From Pontibacter anaerobius (lineage in GTDB: Bacteria > Bacteroidota > Bacteroidia > Cytophagales > Hymenobacteraceae), in contig NZ_JAPFQO010000001.1 of assembly GCF_026241195.1 (NCBI RefSeq), positions 124,001 through 188,000 on the forward strand: a stretch of DNA of 64,000 bases, in the 5' to 3' direction. The notes under the pieces are model-generated. The model did no database searches. It was not told the DNA's origin and saw only the letters and a list, made by a program, of their open reading frames with translations. Of the stretch, positions 1-7,737 are shown piece after piece (the first letter of the stretch is position 1; the number at the start of each line of letters is the position of its first letter). Both the position numbers and the translations under genes were made by a program.

Positions 1-598
1 CAGCGGCAGCCCAAATGTAGGGACGGGCAGGGGAGTCAGGGTTGAAGTCATGGTATACTTTAGCCAGGAAGAAAGTAGCGGTGGCTGTGGCGGCGGTATG
101 CCCAGCGTAAAAAGAATTAGTTGCCTGCTTGTCGGTTTTGAGTTCCAGCGGAGCATCCACGGCATAAACGTACGGCCGCTTTCGTTTAGTAACGCCGGCT
201 GTCATGCTGTACATCCCTCCCGCAATAGAAAGCGCCTGGCCATAGAGCAGGTATACTTCCGGGGCGTTCTGCCTTACATCCTTATCAAGCAATAACAGGA
301 GCGGAGTCAGGAAGGAGCTGTAGAACGGGAAGTCGCTGACTGTCTCGGCACTGCTGCTGTAGTTCCCTGCCGCGAAGCGATCAAACTTGTTTACGTCATA
401 CTTCGACAGGGCCGCTAAATCAGCAGCGTTTACCCTATCTTTCTTCTCGATAAGAATGTTGCCCGCCACCGTGGCGCCTATTGCCCCAACTGTAACGCCG
501 CCATCGCGGAGCCAGTTTACTTTATAGGGAGACGTAGTTTGCCCCCAGGCAAAGTATGGCCACAGTAAAACTAAGAAGAGCCACAGTGGCCGTTTCAT
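1..598 (-). CDS. PAP2-family phosphatase, 3' end cut by window
   Basis: I translated this by hand: ATG at 598 reading leftwards, with an N-terminal hydrophobic signal-like stretch ending near WGQ, and open to base 1, so the C-terminus lies outside the window. It carries the PAP2 signatures KRKRPYVY and SFYAGHTAA. The protein is a close paralogue of the next gene upstream (601-1404), whose stop codon lies 2 bp before this start, so the two form a tandem, probably co-transcribed duplicate. PAP2 enzymes are usually membrane or periplasmic phosphatases acting on lipid phosphates such as undecaprenyl pyrophosphate or phosphatidate. The substrate here cannot be told. The third motif (H and D of the catalytic pair) is beyond the window edge. 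Confidence 0.85.
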   Translation of the reverse strand, partial: MKRPLWLFLVLLWPYFAWGQTTSPYKVNWLRDGGVTVGAIGATVAGNILIEKKDRVNAADLAALSKYDVNKFDRFAAGNYSSSAETVSDFPFYSSFLTPLLLLLDKDVRQNAPEVYLLYGQALSIAGGMYSMTAGVTKRKRPYVYAVDAPLELKTDKQATNSFYAGHTAATATATFFLAKVYHDFNPDSPARPYIWAAA

Positions 599-600
599 TT

Positions 601-1404
601 TTAAAAAGTATATGTCATTAGGGCACCGTTAAAATACTTGCCAGAAACAGGTATCAGGCTAATGTTTCGCTTGTTTGATTTCTTGTGGAGCTGCGGTACC
701 ACTATGCCGGCGGCGGCACCCAAAGTATAGCCCAACAGGTTATCGCTTAGGAAGTGCTTACCAGCCTTAAGGCGCATGTAGCCCACGGCGGCAGGAACGG
801 CAGCAGCGGCAGCCCAAACGTATGGCCGGGCACCTGAGTCTGGGTTAAAGTCATGAAATATTTTGGCGGCAAAGAAGGTGGCGCTGGCGGTGGCAGCGGT
901 GTGGCCCGCGTAAAAGGAGTTAAGGGCATTCGCGTCATTCTTGTCCGAAATGTCCACCTCATCGCTATAAACCATGGGGCGGGCGCGTTCCACGTTGCCG
1001 TTCGTCATCGTAAAAAGGGCTCCCGTCACCGCCATTGTTTCCACATACAGCACCACTACCTGGCCAGCCTTACTACCTACGTTCTTGTTAAGCAACATTA
1101 GAAAAGGAGTGGCAAAAGAGCCATAAAAAGGATAGTCGCTAATTTTCTTGGCGTTGTCGGAGTGGTAGCCCGCCCCGAAGCGGTCGAACCCATTTACATC
1201 GTCCTTCCTTAGAGCCGTGATTTCCTCACGGCTCAGTCCGCTTTTATCCTGCATCAGGGAAAGGCCATAGGCGCTCAGGCCCATACCGGCGGCAATGATT
1301 GGGGCATCAACTTTAAGACTAGTCTTATAAGGAGAATCGTTTTGTGCGAATACGCTGCCCGTCAGAAAGGTGACAAGGCAGAATACAGAAAATATATGTT
1401 TCAT
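601..1404 (-). CDS. PAP2-family phosphatase
   Basis: 267 residues with a cleavable-looking signal peptide (hydrophobic residues about 5-20, ending VFAQ). All three PAP2 motif regions are visible: an ERARPMVY segment, SFYAGHTAAT around residue 165, and RLKAGKHFLSDNLLG around residue 215 supplying the His and Asp of the active site. Likely a periplasmic or outer-membrane-facing acid phosphatase/lipid phosphatase. It lies immediately upstream of a paralogue (2 bp gap), so a tandem duplication is the simplest explanation. It is transcribed divergently from metK across a region of about 250 bp. The exact substrate is unknown. Confidence 0.88.
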   Translation of the reverse strand: MKHIFSVFCLVTFLTGSVFAQNDSPYKTSLKVDAPIIAAGMGLSAYGLSLMQDKSGLSREEITALRKDDVNGFDRFGAGYHSDNAKKISDYPFYGSFATPFLMLLNKNVGSKAGQVVVLYVETMAVTGALFTMTNGNVERARPMVYSDEVDISDKNDANALNSFYAGHTAATASATFFAAKIFHDFNPDSGARPYVWAAAAAVPAAVGYMRLKAGKHFLSDNLLGYTLGAAAGIVVPQLHKKSNKRNISLIPVSGKYFNGALMTYTF

Positions 1405-1575
1405 AAAGGGTAATTTCGAGTGTATAATTTTTTGTAGATGAACGGGGGCTAAATTTAAAAGGTTGTGCAGCCACGGCTGTTCTGCAACTACCCCCTGTCT
1501 GAATCAAAGTATTTGATGGGGCGTAACCTTTTGTGCTTAAAACGCTAGAAGGCATTGTGCAGGCCTGATATTCAG

Positions 1576-1606
1576 TTTCAAGTGTGGCAGATTTGTCTTA
1601 GCTTTG
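1576..1606 (+). promoter_or_regulatory. Bacteroidota-type promoter for metK
   Basis: TAGCTTTG at 1599-1606 matches the Bacteroidota -7 box TAnnTTTG exactly. TTTC at 1576-1579 stands 19 nt upstream as an imperfect -33 box. The position, about 60 nt before the metK ATG, fits. A TTG at 1604 in frame with metK overlaps this box and is therefore unlikely to be the translation start. Confidence 0.5.
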
Positions 1607-1663
1607 TACCCGCTGCCAAGGGGGGCAGCCGGTTTATACTTTGTACCTAAACCCACAGAAAAA

Positions 1664-2968
1664 ATGCCTTATTTATTTACATCTGAGTCTGTGTCAGAAG
1701 GACACCCGGATAAAGTGGCTGATCAGATTTCGGATGCCCTTTTAGATGCATTCCTAAAGCAAGACCCACAATCTAAAGTAGCCTGTGAGACCTTGGTAAC
1801 CACTGGTTTGGTGGTGCTGAGCGGAGAAGTGAAGACGGAAGCTTACGTAGATGTGCAAAAAGTAGCCCGCGACGTGATCAAGCGTATCGGCTATACTAAA
1901 TCAGAATACATGTTTGATGCGGATGCCTGCGGCGTGATTTCTGCCATCCATGAGCAGTCGGCTGACATTAACCAAGGCGTTGAGCGAGCGAACCCGGAAG
2001 ACCAGGGCGCTGGCGACCAGGGTATGATGTTCGGTTACGCTACCGACGAGACAGACAACTATATGCCGCTTGCGCTGAGCATCTCGCACCTGCTGCTGCA
2101 GGAGCTTGCTGCCATCCGTAAAGAGGGTAAGGAGATGACTTACCTGCGTCCAGATGCGAAGTCGCAGGTAACAATACGCTACAGCGATAACCACGTGCCC
2201 GAGAAGATCGACACCATCGTAATCTCTACACAGCACGATGAGTTTGTGGTGGCTGAGAACGATAGCCCTGAGGCCAAGGACGAGGCGGAGCGCCAGATGG
2301 TGGCAAAGATCAAGGATGACGTGAACAACATCCTGATCCCGCGTGTGCTGCAACAGTTGCCGGAGCGTACACAGAAGCTGTTCAACTCTGATATCATTTA
2401 CCACATTAACCCTACTGGTAAGTTCGTTATAGGTGGTCCGCATGGCGATACAGGCTTAACAGGCCGTAAGATTATTGTGGATACGTATGGAGGAAAAGGT
2501 GCGCACGGTGGTGGCGCCTTCTCTGGCAAGGACTCTTCTAAGGTAGACCGTTCGGCGGCCTACGCAACGCGCCATATCGCCAAGAACCTGGTAGCGGCCG
2601 GTGTGGCCAGTCAGGTGCTGGTGCAGGTTGCTTACGCCATAGGGGTGGCAAAACCTGTTGGCCTGTATGTAACCACCTACGGCTCTACCAAGGTGAAAGA
2701 CGCCAATGGCAACCTGATGAGCGATGGAGAGATAGCAGAGAAGGTGAACAAGCTGTTTGATATGCGCCCTTACGCTATTGTGCAGCGCTTTGGCCTTCAG
2801 AATCCTATTTTCTCTGAAACAGCCGCTTATGGCCACATGGGCAGAACGCCTGGCAAGAAGTCTGTGGAGGTATCGGTAAACGGTAAAAAAGAAGTGAAAG
2901 AGTTTGAGACCTTTACATGGGAAAAGCTCGATTACGTAGATAAGATCAAAGCCGAGTTTGGCCTGTAG
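1664..2968 (+). CDS. metK: S-adenosylmethionine synthetase
   Basis: Makes S-adenosylmethionine from methionine and ATP in the cytoplasm. The start at 1664 gives [21 protein letters not shown], the canonical MetK N-terminus, and 434 residues, slightly longer than many MetK proteins. The in-frame TTG at 1604 would add 20 unrelated residues and overlap the promoter. Visible signatures include [12 protein letters not shown] and [16 protein letters not shown]. Its product feeds methyltransferases, and the by-product S-adenosylhomocysteine is handled by ahcY at 40809 in this window. The gene is monocistronic and ends at a strong bidirectional hairpin terminator. Confidence 0.98.
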   Translation: MPYLFTSESVSEGHPDKVADQISDALLDAFLKQDPQSKVACETLVTTGLVVLSGEVKTEAYVDVQKVARDVIKRIGYTKSEYMFDADACGVISAIHEQSADINQGVERANPEDQGAGDQGMMFGYATDETDNYMPLALSISHLLLQELAAIRKEGKEMTYLRPDAKSQVTIRYSDNHVPEKIDTIVISTQHDEFVVAENDSPEAKDEAERQMVAKIKDDVNNILIPRVLQQLPERTQKLFNSDIIYHINPTGKFVIGGPHGDTGLTGRKIIVDTYGGKGAHGGGAFSGKDSSKVDRSAAYATRHIAKNLVAAGVASQVLVQVAYAIGVAKPVGLYVTTYGSTKVKDANGNLMSDGEIAEKVNKLFDMRPYAIVQRFGLQNPIFSETAAYGHMGRTPGKKSVEVSVNGKKEVKEFETFTWEKLDYVDKIKAEFGL

Positions 2969-3000
2969 CCAACAAGTATAAGCTAGTTTATACGTATATA

Positions 3001-3043
3001 AAAACAGCGCGGCCTGCTAAAGTATAGCAGGCCGCGCTGTTTT
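3001..3043. terminator. Bidirectional terminator between metK and hpf
   Basis: A perfect 18-bp inverted repeat (3001-3018 with 3026-3043) around a 7-nt loop AAAGTAT. The stem starts with A4 and ends with T4, so it can terminate both convergent units, metK and the rpsU-xerC-hpf block. The loop carries the AAGTAT core of the dispersed heptamer. Confidence 0.85.
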
Positions 3044-3062
3044 TATACTTTTACAAGTTTAG

Positions 3063-3362
3063 TTAGTGAGCCAGTTGCTTCTCCTTAAAGCGCTTTAGCT
3101 GGCGGCGCATGGCCTCTACGGCAGCGTCTGCGGCGGCTTCAAAAGATGGGGCGTCCTCTTGTGAGAATAATGTAGAGCCTGGTACAAACAGCTTGATCTC
3201 CACGGTCTTGTTGTTTATACCGTCGTTGTTGTTATGTTTAAGAAACACTTCGCCTTCCACAATGCGATCGTAAAATGTCTCGAGTTTATCTACTTTCTGT
3301 TGAACGAAATCAGCAAGTTGCTGGTCTGCCTCGAAGTGGATGGAATGCATCTGTAGCTTCAT
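3063..3362 (-). CDS. hpf: Ribosome hibernation-promoting factor, short form
   Basis: 99 residues with the HPF/RaiA (sigma-54 modulation) fold signature: an N-terminal strand MKLQMHSIHFEADQQL, the KVDKLETFYDRI helix, and a C-terminal basic helix with MRRQLKRFKEKQ. It lacks the C-terminal dimerisation domain of long HPF, so it is the short type. Such proteins bind the 30S subunit in stationary phase and block mRNA/tRNA sites. It sits 27 bp downstream of xerC on the same strand and so is probably co-transcribed with it. The 3' end is followed by the shared bidirectional terminator. Confidence 0.92.
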   Translation of the reverse strand: MKLQMHSIHFEADQQLADFVQQKVDKLETFYDRIVEGEVFLKHNNNDGINNKTVEIKLFVPGSTLFSQEDAPSFEAAADAAVEAMRRQLKRFKEKQLAH

Positions 3363-3389
3363 ATGCTTTACATTTAAAAGTTAAACTTA

Positions 3390-4268
3390 TTATGCTTTTG
3401 GGTGAGCTTTCTCAAAAATAGATTTGAGTTGCTCGATGGAATTGTGCGTGTATACTTGGGTAGCTGCCAGGCTGGTATGCCCCAGTAAATCTTTGATCGC
3501 ATTCAGGTCGGCCCCCTTGTTCAGCAAGTGGGTAGCGAAGGAGTGTCGCAGCACGTGTGGACTGTTGTGTTCAGAAGTGGTTATCAAACTGATATATTTT
3601 TTTACGACACGATAAACAAACTTCGGGTAAAGAGGCCGTGCCTTATTAGTAACGAGCAATTTTACCGAATTGTTATCGCCAAAAAAATGCTTTTTCTCAG
3701 TTTTATAGGCATCCAGCGCCAACAGCAGAGAATCGTTGAGCGGCACGATGCGTTCTTTGTTACCTTTGCCTAGAACACGCACTGTTTTGGCCCTTAACTC
3801 AATATCTGTGGGCTCAATATTGATCAGCTCCGCCAGGCGTATGCCGGTGCCGTACAGGAATTCCAGGATCAGCCTGTCGCGCTGTCCCTCAAATGTATCC
3901 TCAAAAGTAAAGCTGTCGAGCAGGTTATTGAATGGCTCCTCCTGTACAAAGGCCGGAAGCTTTTTGCCGGCCTTGGGTGCTTTAATGCGCAGCATCGGGT
4001 TCACTCGTATGCGCTCCTGCGCCATCAAAAATTTATAGTAAGAGCGCAGGCAGGCAATCTTCCTGTTAATAGAGCGCGGCTTGATGTTGTTTTGCACCAG
4101 GGTCAGTATCCAGGAGCGGATAATGGTGTGGTCAGCCTCGGCGGCATCTGTTATCTGGTAAACCTGTTGCAGGTACTCAGAGAGCTGCCCCAGGTCGGTG
4201 TGATAGGAGGTAAGCGTGTGCGGGCTATACCGCTTTTCGTACTGTAGGTACTTAAAAAATAAATCCAT
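3390..4268 (-). CDS. xerC: Tyrosine recombinase of the XerC/XerD type
   Basis: 292 residues, the usual Xer length. The N-terminal SAM-like core-binding domain (about 1-85) is followed by a catalytic domain with Arg in TGIRLAEL, Lys in the RVLGKGNKERIVPL hairpin, HVLRHSFATHLL, LGHTSLAATQVYTH and the nucleophile Tyr near the C-terminus. Xer enzymes resolve chromosome dimers at dif. Whether this copy is XerC, XerD or a single XerA-like enzyme cannot be decided from this window. It has no IntI-type insertion. Its start codon is buried in a long hairpin (4265-4313) between rpsU and this gene, which may limit its translation. Confidence 0.85.
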   Translation of the reverse strand: MDLFFKYLQYEKRYSPHTLTSYHTDLGQLSEYLQQVYQITDAAEADHTIIRSWILTLVQNNIKPRSINRKIACLRSYYKFLMAQERIRVNPMLRIKAPKAGKKLPAFVQEEPFNNLLDSFTFEDTFEGQRDRLILEFLYGTGIRLAELINIEPTDIELRAKTVRVLGKGNKERIVPLNDSLLLALDAYKTEKKHFFGDNNSVKLLVTNKARPLYPKFVYRVVKKYISLITTSEHNSPHVLRHSFATHLLNKGADLNAIKDLLGHTSLAATQVYTHNSIEQLKSIFEKAHPKA

Positions 4269-4313
4269 AAATCAGTGTACCTGACTGGGTGAATCAGGTA
4301 CACTAATTTATGG
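4265..4313 (-). promoter_or_regulatory. Hairpin that includes the xerC start codon
   Basis: 20-nt arms (4265-4284 and 4294-4313) that pair with one mismatch around a 9-nt loop. On the reverse strand the 3' arm ends ATTTATGG and contains the xerC ATG (4268-4266). An RNA reading through from rpsU would therefore fold the start codon into a stem. It has no U-run after the stem beyond the AT-rich start of xerC, so it may act as a translational gate, a weak terminator for rpsU, or both. Function is inferred. Confidence 0.6.
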
Positions 4314-4339
4314 AAAAATAAAATATCTTGTTAGATATA

Positions 4340-4534
4340 CTAGTAGTTTTGGTCAGCAAACAGCTGCTGCTTGTACACCGCTCTCTCTTTTTGCTTTCTC
4401 TTAGCAATAGATGGCTTCTCAAAATAAGCTCTTGAGCGCAGTTCTTTCAAAACTCCAGTTCTCTCAAATTTCTTCTTGAATCTCTTCAGAGCACGGTCTA
4501 CAGACTCGTTATCTTTTACGTTTACAATGATCAT
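4340..4534 (-). CDS. rpsU: 30S ribosomal protein S21
   Basis: 64 residues beginning MIIVNVKDNESVDRALKRF, followed by KKKFERTGVLKELRSR and YFEKPSIAKRKQK, the typical bS21 sequence. A small basic protein of the 30S platform involved in initiation near the anti-Shine-Dalgarno region. It is the first gene of the rpsU-xerC-hpf block and has a good Bacteroidota promoter about 35-65 nt upstream. Confidence 0.97.
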   Translation of the reverse strand: MIIVNVKDNESVDRALKRFKKKFERTGVLKELRSRAYFEKPSIAKRKQKERAVYKQQLFADQNY

Positions 4535-4567
4535 ATTATTCCTCGCTTCTCTTTGGATTTAGGGTTG

Positions 4568-4599
4568 CAAATTTAAGCAACCTTATACTTAAAAATCAA
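4568..4599 (-). promoter_or_regulatory. Promoter for rpsU
   Basis: On the reverse strand TAAATTTG (4575-4568) is an exact TAnnTTTG -7 box. TTG at 4599-4597 lies 21 nt upstream. The spacer contains an AAGTATAA copy of the dispersed motif. Confidence 0.55.
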
Positions 4600-4640
4600 C
4601 TTCTTGGCTAATTATTTATTAGCCAGCAATATTTTATTTC

Positions 4641-4677
4641 AAAAAAGCAGGGGAGAAGCGGCTATAAGGCCTCTCCC
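4641..4677 (-). terminator. Terminator after acyl-CoA dehydrogenase
   Basis: On the reverse strand GGGAGA and TCTCCC arms (4677-4672 and 4656-4651) with a further GGC/GCC pairing inside are followed by a run of T (complement of 4641-4646). It lies 10-46 bp past the stop at 4687. Confidence 0.6.
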
Positions 4678-4686
4678 ACAGCCTTT

Positions 4687-5826
4687 TTACTTTAACATAG
4701 CTCGTGATATAACAAGTTTTTGTATCTCACTTGTTCCCTCACCTATGGTGCAAAGCTTGGCATCGCGGTAATATTTCTCTGCCGGGTAGTCTTTCGTGAA
4801 GCCGTAGCCGCCGAAGATCTGCACAGCCTCGTTCGCCACCCGCACGGACACCTCGGAGGCATACAACTTGGCCATCGCCGACTCCTTGTTCACGTTCAGG
4901 CCACGGTTCTTCATGTCGGCTGCCTGGTACGTCAGTAGCGATGCCGCCTCTACCTCGGTGGCCATGTCGGCCAGTTTAAAGGCAATGCCCTGGAAGCTGG
5001 AGATCGGCTTGTTGAACTGGTGGCGCTCCTGCGAATAAGCCAGCGCGGCATCCAGCGCACCCTGCGCAATGCCCAGCGACAGCGCCGCGATGGAGATACG
5101 GCCACCGTCCAGCACTTTCATGGCCTGGATAAAGCCTTCGCCCACCTCGCCCAGGATCTGGTCTTTGTGTACGCGGCAGTCCTGGAAGATAAGTTCTGTT
5201 GTCTCGGAGGCACGCATACCCAGTTTGTCCTCTTTGCGGCCGGCGCTGAAGCCCTCCGTGCCTTTCTCGATCACGAAAGCCGTCATGCCATGCGAGTCGC
5301 CTACCTCACCGGTGCGCACAATCACGACAGCCACATTGCCAGACTTACCGTGCGTGATGAAGTTCTTGGCGCCGTTAATTACCCAGTAATCCCCGTCTTG
5401 CACAGCCACCGTGCGCATGTTGCCCGCGTCTGAACCGGTGTTTGGCTCCGTTAGTCCCCATGCCCCGATCCACTCAGCAGTGGCCAGCTTGGGCAGGTAC
5501 TTCTTTTTCTGCTCCTCGTTACCGAAGGCCAGGATATGCCCTGTGCAAAGCGAGTTGTGTGCCGCCATTGACAGGCCGATGGAGCCATCGATTTTGGAAA
5601 GCTCCGCGATAGCCGTAACGTACTCCAGGTAACCGAAGCCTGAGCCGCCATACTCCGTAGGCACAAGCACACCCATCAGGCCCAGTTCGCCGAGTTTTTT
5701 AAAGACCTCCACCGGAAACTCCTGTGACTCGTCCCACTCCCGCATCTTGGGTTTGATGTGCTTTGCGCCAAAGTCACGGACCATGTCCGCAATCATGCGC
5801 TGGTTTTCAGTTGTTTTTAATTCCAT
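4687..5826 (-). CDS. Acyl-CoA dehydrogenase
   Basis: 379 residues, the usual short/medium-chain acyl-CoA dehydrogenase length. Visible family signatures are GAWGLTEPNTGSDAGNMRT (FAD/substrate-binding region), QIFGGYGFTKDYPAEKYYRD, and the C-terminal GEGTSEIQ. It oxidises an acyl-CoA to the 2-enoyl-CoA with FAD, passing electrons to ETF. This family includes butyryl-CoA and branched-chain (isovaleryl/2-methylbutyryl) enzymes and the substrate is not clear from sequence alone. The gene is single, with its own promoter and terminator. Confidence 0.92.
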   Translation of the reverse strand: MELKTTENQRMIADMVRDFGAKHIKPKMREWDESQEFPVEVFKKLGELGLMGVLVPTEYGGSGFGYLEYVTAIAELSKIDGSIGLSMAAHNSLCTGHILAFGNEEQKKKYLPKLATAEWIGAWGLTEPNTGSDAGNMRTVAVQDGDYWVINGAKNFITHGKSGNVAVVIVRTGEVGDSHGMTAFVIEKGTEGFSAGRKEDKLGMRASETTELIFQDCRVHKDQILGEVGEGFIQAMKVLDGGRISIAALSLGIAQGALDAALAYSQERHQFNKPISSFQGIAFKLADMATEVEAASLLTYQAADMKNRGLNVNKESAMAKLYASEVSVRVANEAVQIFGGYGFTKDYPAEKYYRDAKLCTIGEGTSEIQKLVISRAMLK

Positions 5827-5892
5827 GTATAGTTTGGGTTCAATTAAGGTGATTTGTAGCTTATGTAACGGTATTGCACTATCCGTTGTTTA

Positions 5893-5923
5893 CAAAGCTA
5901 TATAAATAAGGGCAAAGCACCAA
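5893..5923 (-). promoter_or_regulatory. Promoter for acyl-CoA dehydrogenase
   Basis: On the reverse strand TAGCTTTG (5900-5893) matches TAnnTTTG exactly, with TTG (5923-5921) 20 nt upstream. It lies about 67 nt before the start codon at 5826. Confidence 0.55.
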
Positions 5924-6069
5924 TCAGCTATATACATTTAATCGTATGTAAGAGAGGAGACTGTGGGCGGCACCTTTATTTTGACAGTGACTTTTATTTC
6001 CGTTATTTTGAAGTTTGTTTGCTGTGCTGCCCTTTGCAGCAGGGCCACAGGAATCAATTGCGCAGTAAG

Positions 6070-6819
6070 ATGATACAGTTTTTGAAGAACCTGTTTGGAG
6101 GGAGCGATCCCACGCTGGAGGTCTCGCTGAGCGAGCTTGGCGTGGATATGCACTCGCACATACTGCCCGGCATAGACGATGGGGCCGATACTCTGGAGCA
6201 GTCGCTGGAACTGGTGCGGGGGATGAAGGAGCTGGGCTACCGCAAACTGATCATGACGCCGCACATCATGAGCGACTTCTACAAGAACACGCCTGAGATC
6301 ATACGGGAGAAGCTTGCTTTGCTGCGACAGGCGGTGAAGGAGGCGGGCATAGAGATGGAGCTGGACTGTGCGGCAGAGTATTACCTGGACGAGGGCCTGC
6401 TGGACAAGCTGGACAATAACGAGGAGCTGCTCACCTTCGGCAAGAACTACCTGCTCTTTGAAACATCGTTCCTGAACGAGCCCCTGAACCTGCGCGAAAC
6501 TATTTTTAAGATGCGCTCCAAAGGGTATCAGCCTGTGCTGGCGCACCCGGAGCGTTATACGTACTTTTATGGCAAGCTTGAGGAACTGGTGGCACTGCGG
6601 GAGCATGGCGTGCTGTTTCAGCCAAACCTGAATTCGCTGGCAGGCTATTACTCGCCGGGAGCCAAAGAGGTGGCCGAGCGGCTGATAGAGCAAGGCTTCG
6701 TGGATTTTCTGGGCACCGACACGCATGGCATGAAGCATATTGCCACCCTGCACAAGGTGCTTGCCTCAAAGCACCTCGTAAAAGCCCTGGCCTTGCCGCT
6801 GCGCAACAGGCAGCTGTAG
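6070..6819 (+). CDS. PHP-domain tyrosine-protein phosphatase (CpsB/CapC/YwqE type)
   Basis: 249 residues from ATG 6070. The longer frame from 6019 adds 17 residues without family character. PHP-type metal ligands are visible: DMHSHILPGIDDG near residue 25, MTPHIMSDFY, LAHPERYTYF, and GTDTHGMKH near the C-terminus. This family of manganese-dependent phosphatases dephosphorylates bacterial tyrosine kinases that control capsule and exopolysaccharide export. No kinase or export gene is adjacent here, so the partner is elsewhere. It is a stand-alone forward gene upstream of an interrupted lipoprotein gene. Confidence 0.88.
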   Translation: MIQFLKNLFGGSDPTLEVSLSELGVDMHSHILPGIDDGADTLEQSLELVRGMKELGYRKLIMTPHIMSDFYKNTPEIIREKLALLRQAVKEAGIEMELDCAAEYYLDEGLLDKLDNNEELLTFGKNYLLFETSFLNEPLNLRETIFKMRSKGYQPVLAHPERYTYFYGKLEELVALREHGVLFQPNLNSLAGYYSPGAKEVAERLIEQGFVDFLGTDTHGMKHIATLHKVLASKHLVKALALPLRNRQL

Positions 6820-6946
6820 TTTTCACATCAATTCATACTTTATACTTCCACGAACTTCTATTGCCATAGTTAATTGCCTTAAAAGCTCAATGCCTCCTTG
6901 CATGATCTATGCCATATCTTTTATAAACAATGTTAACAAACTTCTT

Positions 6947-7696
6947 ATGCTTAAAACATTTACACATCTGTCATTTCCGTTACTATGCGCCATGCTGCTC
7001 TTCTCCTGTAAGGAGGGGGAGGAGAAGGAACCGGAGCCGACTGTAACCTATGACGGGCAAATAGAACTCTATAACGAAGCGGGCCTCAGGGAGGAGGATT
7101 ACAGCGGCGTGGAGGTGACAGTGCTTGGCACCGATCCACTGGTGAAAGGCTATACAGATGCCAGAGGGAAATTCAGGATAGAGGGCGTGCCGTTGGGTAG
7201 GAGGAGAGCCCGCTTCAGTAAGCCGGGCTATGGCACCTATGTCACTATCGAGTATAATTACTGAATAGAAGATGGAAGCACCCTCAACCGGTTTGTGAGC
7301 GGGTTTAGAATTGGACGGGTGTCTACCTCTATCCCTTCGGAGGTGACAGCCTCTGTGGAAGGGAGCAATATTGCCGTCAGTGGCGTGCTGACGCCGGCGG
7401 CCTCCATGGAGCAGCCGAGGCAAAGGGAGCTGTTCTTCAGCAAAGACCCTAACGTGTCGAAAGATAACTTTATGCTGGCTTGGGCTACGATGAACTCTGT
7501 ATCCGGTACTTTTAAGGAACTGTTCGACATAGAGGACCTGAAGGACAGGGGATTTGCCAGTGGCGACCGCGTGTACATCGTAGTCCATGGTAACACCGTC
7601 AAAGCGGATACTTATAATGACCCAGAAACGGGTAAGATTGTCTTTCCGGCCCTGAGCCCAACACCATCTAATGTGACGAGTGTGGTTATGCCTTAA
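6947..7696 (+). pseudogene. Lipoprotein gene interrupted by an in-frame UGA
   Basis: One continuous reading frame from ATG 6947 to the stop at 7696 is broken by a single TGA at 7262-7264. The first part has a lipoprotein signal (LLCAMLLFSC lipobox) and a carboxypeptidase-regulatory-like beta-sandwich segment (GVEVTVLGTDPLVKGYTDARGKF ending near YVTIEYNY). The frame resumes at once with IEDGSTLNRFVSG and runs another 144 codons with normal coding character. The unbroken product would be 249 residues. The second half could only start at a GTG (7295) with no signal peptide, so it is unlikely to be a separate gene. A nonsense mutation, or a sequencing error, is the simplest reading. The function is unknown. 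Confidence 0.7.
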
Positions 7697-7737
7697 GATA
7701 AGGTGTAGGAAGAGTAGATAAGTTTAATTTTACAACC

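Noticed and set aside
1635..1643. TATACTTTG copies as promoter -7 boxes
   Set aside because: The Bacteroidota box needs two bases between TA and TTTG; the dispersed motif gives one or three, and most copies are inside genes or in the wrong orientation.
1607..1663. SAM riboswitch upstream of metK
   Set aside because: The leader is under 60 nt and contains no recognisable SAM-binding motif.
3390..4268. Tyrosine recombinase as the integrase of the cassette-like array
   Set aside because: It is about 19 kb away, sits in a housekeeping block with rpsU and hpf, and lacks an IntI-specific insertion.
5938..6753. Long reverse frame over the PHP phosphatase
   Set aside because: Composition is that of an antisense shadow; the forward frame has all PHP metal-binding motifs.
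7262..7264. UGA as a selenocysteine codon
   Set aside because: No selenoprotein family resemblance and no selenocysteine machinery or obvious adjacent stem-loop of that kind seen.
7295..7696. Separate gene starting at GTG 7295
   Set aside because: Same frame as the upstream lipoprotein with only a TGA between, no signal peptide and no promoter; better read as the second half of one gene.
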